A stretch of 34,043 bases of DNA. Source: an uncultured Alphaproteobacteria bacterium (GTDB taxonomy: Bacteria; Pseudomonadota; Alphaproteobacteria; RF32; CAG-239). The notes beneath the pieces are model-generated. The model was given only the letters and a program-made list of their open reading frames with translations. It made no database searches and was not told where the DNA came from. A program made the translations under genes and the position numbers. Numbering within the stretch: position 1 is the stretch's first letter; each line of letters starts with the position of its first letter. Positions 33,259 through 34,043 of the stretch are shown one piece after another. The DNA lies in NCBI GenBank assembly GCA_934248075.1, contig CAKQKH010000013.1:1-34043 (forward strand), in the 5' to 3' direction.

Positions 33259-33819
33259 TTACTTCAGCAAATCTACATTGCTAAAAAATGCGACTAATGA
33301 CGGATTATATTTCACCAGCAGCTGGTAAAATTCCTCATTTAGTTTTTCGCCCTTCCAGATTTGCCTCTTGCCGTCATAGAGCTCCCACCAGCTTGCATAC
33401 TTGAGCCGCAGTCCCACAGAACTGGAAAGCATAATTGCGGTCTCGGTACCGATATCCTTGGGTTTGAGTTTTGGCATATTCCAATTCTCAAACGCGGCCG
33501 CAAAAGCCTCCCACAGGTTCATGGAAAATCTGGCATCCATCGTCATGGAGGTGAGCGCGTCAAGCTGAATCACCGTTGCCAACACTTGTTGCGGATTAGC
33601 GGCAAACTTGGTAATACGGCGGAATTGATCCAGCAGTTCCGGCATATAGCACCTGTCAATTTTGTACTTATACACCAGCCCCTGACGCAAGGCCTCAATA
33701 AAACCATCGGCATTGAGCTGAACATGAGTGTTGTATTTGTCAGGAACAATCACATCGACGAGATTAGGCTGGCCAAAATTATAATTGGCGTACCTGACAG
33801 AATCTATTTTCTTTTTCAT
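33259..33819 (-). CDS. Hypothetical protein
   Basis: This is an unrecognised 186-residue soluble protein with no signal peptide or membrane segment. It begins MKKKIDSVRYANYNFGQPN and has an aromatic central part (MNLWEAFAAAFENWNMPKL) and LKYASWWELYDGKRQIWKG near the end. The start ATG has no Shine-Dalgarno sequence; the leader is A/T-rich. It is monocistronic, with its own terminator. Upstream (33865-33886) is an inverted repeat AAATGAGT/ACTCATTT that may be an operator. Confidence 0.7.
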   Translation of the reverse strand: MKKKIDSVRYANYNFGQPNLVDVIVPDKYNTHVQLNADGFIEALRQGLVYKYKIDRCYMPELLDQFRRITKFAANPQQVLATVIQLDALTSMTMDARFSMNLWEAFAAAFENWNMPKLKPKDIGTETAIMLSSSVGLRLKYASWWELYDGKRQIWKGEKLNEEFYQLLVKYNPSLVAFFSNVDLLK

Positions 33820-33864
33820 TTCATAAAAGAATTAAAAAATTAGACATAATTAGACTATATAAAC

Positions 33865-33886
33865 AAATGAGTAGCACAACTCATTT
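33865..33886. promoter_or_regulatory. Inverted repeat upstream of the 33259-33819 gene
   Basis: AAATGAGT and ACTCATTT form a perfect 8-bp inverted repeat with a 6-base spacer, 46 bases before the ATG. It could be a repressor site, or a plus-strand terminator as T-rich sequence follows. Confidence 0.35.
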
Positions 33887-33983
33887 TTAAAAGCAATAGA
33901 AAAAAGCACCTTTTTCGGCAATGAGGATGTCGCCGTCCTGCGCAAATCGCTCTAGATGTGCTGTTATACGCCTTCGATTTCCA

Positions 33984-34043
33984 GCGAGGGCGGATAGCGT
34001 GCGTGTATAATAAGATTTTAGGGTGATGAAAGCGGAGCGTACA
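33984..34043. repeat. Long palindromic element, copy 3 (cut by the window end)
   Basis: The left arm and core of the element seen at 22422-22688 occur again here. The outer part (GCGAGGGCGGATAG) matches copy 2; from GCGTGTATAATAAG onward it matches copy 1. The window ends inside the loop, so the right arm is not seen. Confidence 0.85.

Overview
The window looks like a chromosomal piece of an uncultured, flagellated, Gram-negative alphaproteobacterium, possibly host-associated. The evidence is alphaproteobacterial-style flagellar genes (flgF-flgG-flgA-flgH plus a FlaF-family gene), a LolCE/LolD system, an MdoB-like phosphoglycerol transferase and a gyrA with a long acidic tail. The order cannot be fixed from sequence alone. 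Nearly all housekeeping genes lie on the minus strand. A few plus-strand orphan genes are scattered between them.

The most important region is 1-4310, a complete diversity-generating retroelement (DGR). Reading along the minus strand it runs: template repeat (TR, 4016-4130), reverse transcriptase (2655-3968), Avd accessory protein (2306-2668), then the target gene (129-2225) carrying the variable repeat (VR, 1000-1114). TR and VR align without gaps over 115 bases. They differ at 18 positions, and every difference is at a template adenine (a T on the plus strand); none of the other 71 positions differs. The target is a flagellin. It has conserved flagellin ends, with a beta-helix-like segment and a C-type-lectin/DUF1566-like domain inserted between them. 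The VR is internal (residues 371-409 of 698) rather than at the C-terminus. The cell therefore appears able to rewrite a surface-exposed patch of a flagellar filament subunit.

Region 4436-7508 is a MacA-MacB type tripartite efflux operon (adaptor, ATPase, permease). Region 7654-9570 holds two unrecognised plus-strand genes with strong terminators. Region 9620-13390 is a minus-strand operon murF-nrdR-nusB-def-fmt. A WG-repeat-like lipoprotein follows (13531-14253), then rpiB-glyA, a tRNA-Cys/tRNA-Asn pair with its own promoter and terminator, two small unknown genes, an MdoB-like transferase, an MIF-family tautomerase and gyrA.

Region 22108-22718 between gyrA and pheT has no gene. It holds two tandem copies of a ~125-base palindromic element whose arms differ between copies by compensating changes. 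A third, cut-off copy ends the window (33984-34043). Region 22719-26860 is rpmI-rplT-pheS-pheT with a clear promoter. Region 27046-29008 is a Lol lipoprotein exporter. Region 29134-33135 is a flagellar cluster: flgF-flgG-flgA-flgH behind an almost ideal sigma-54 promoter, followed by a FlaF-family gene that is an internal duplication. FlaF proteins control flagellin synthesis or export in alphaproteobacteria, so this cluster may be linked in function to the DGR flagellin 27 kb away.
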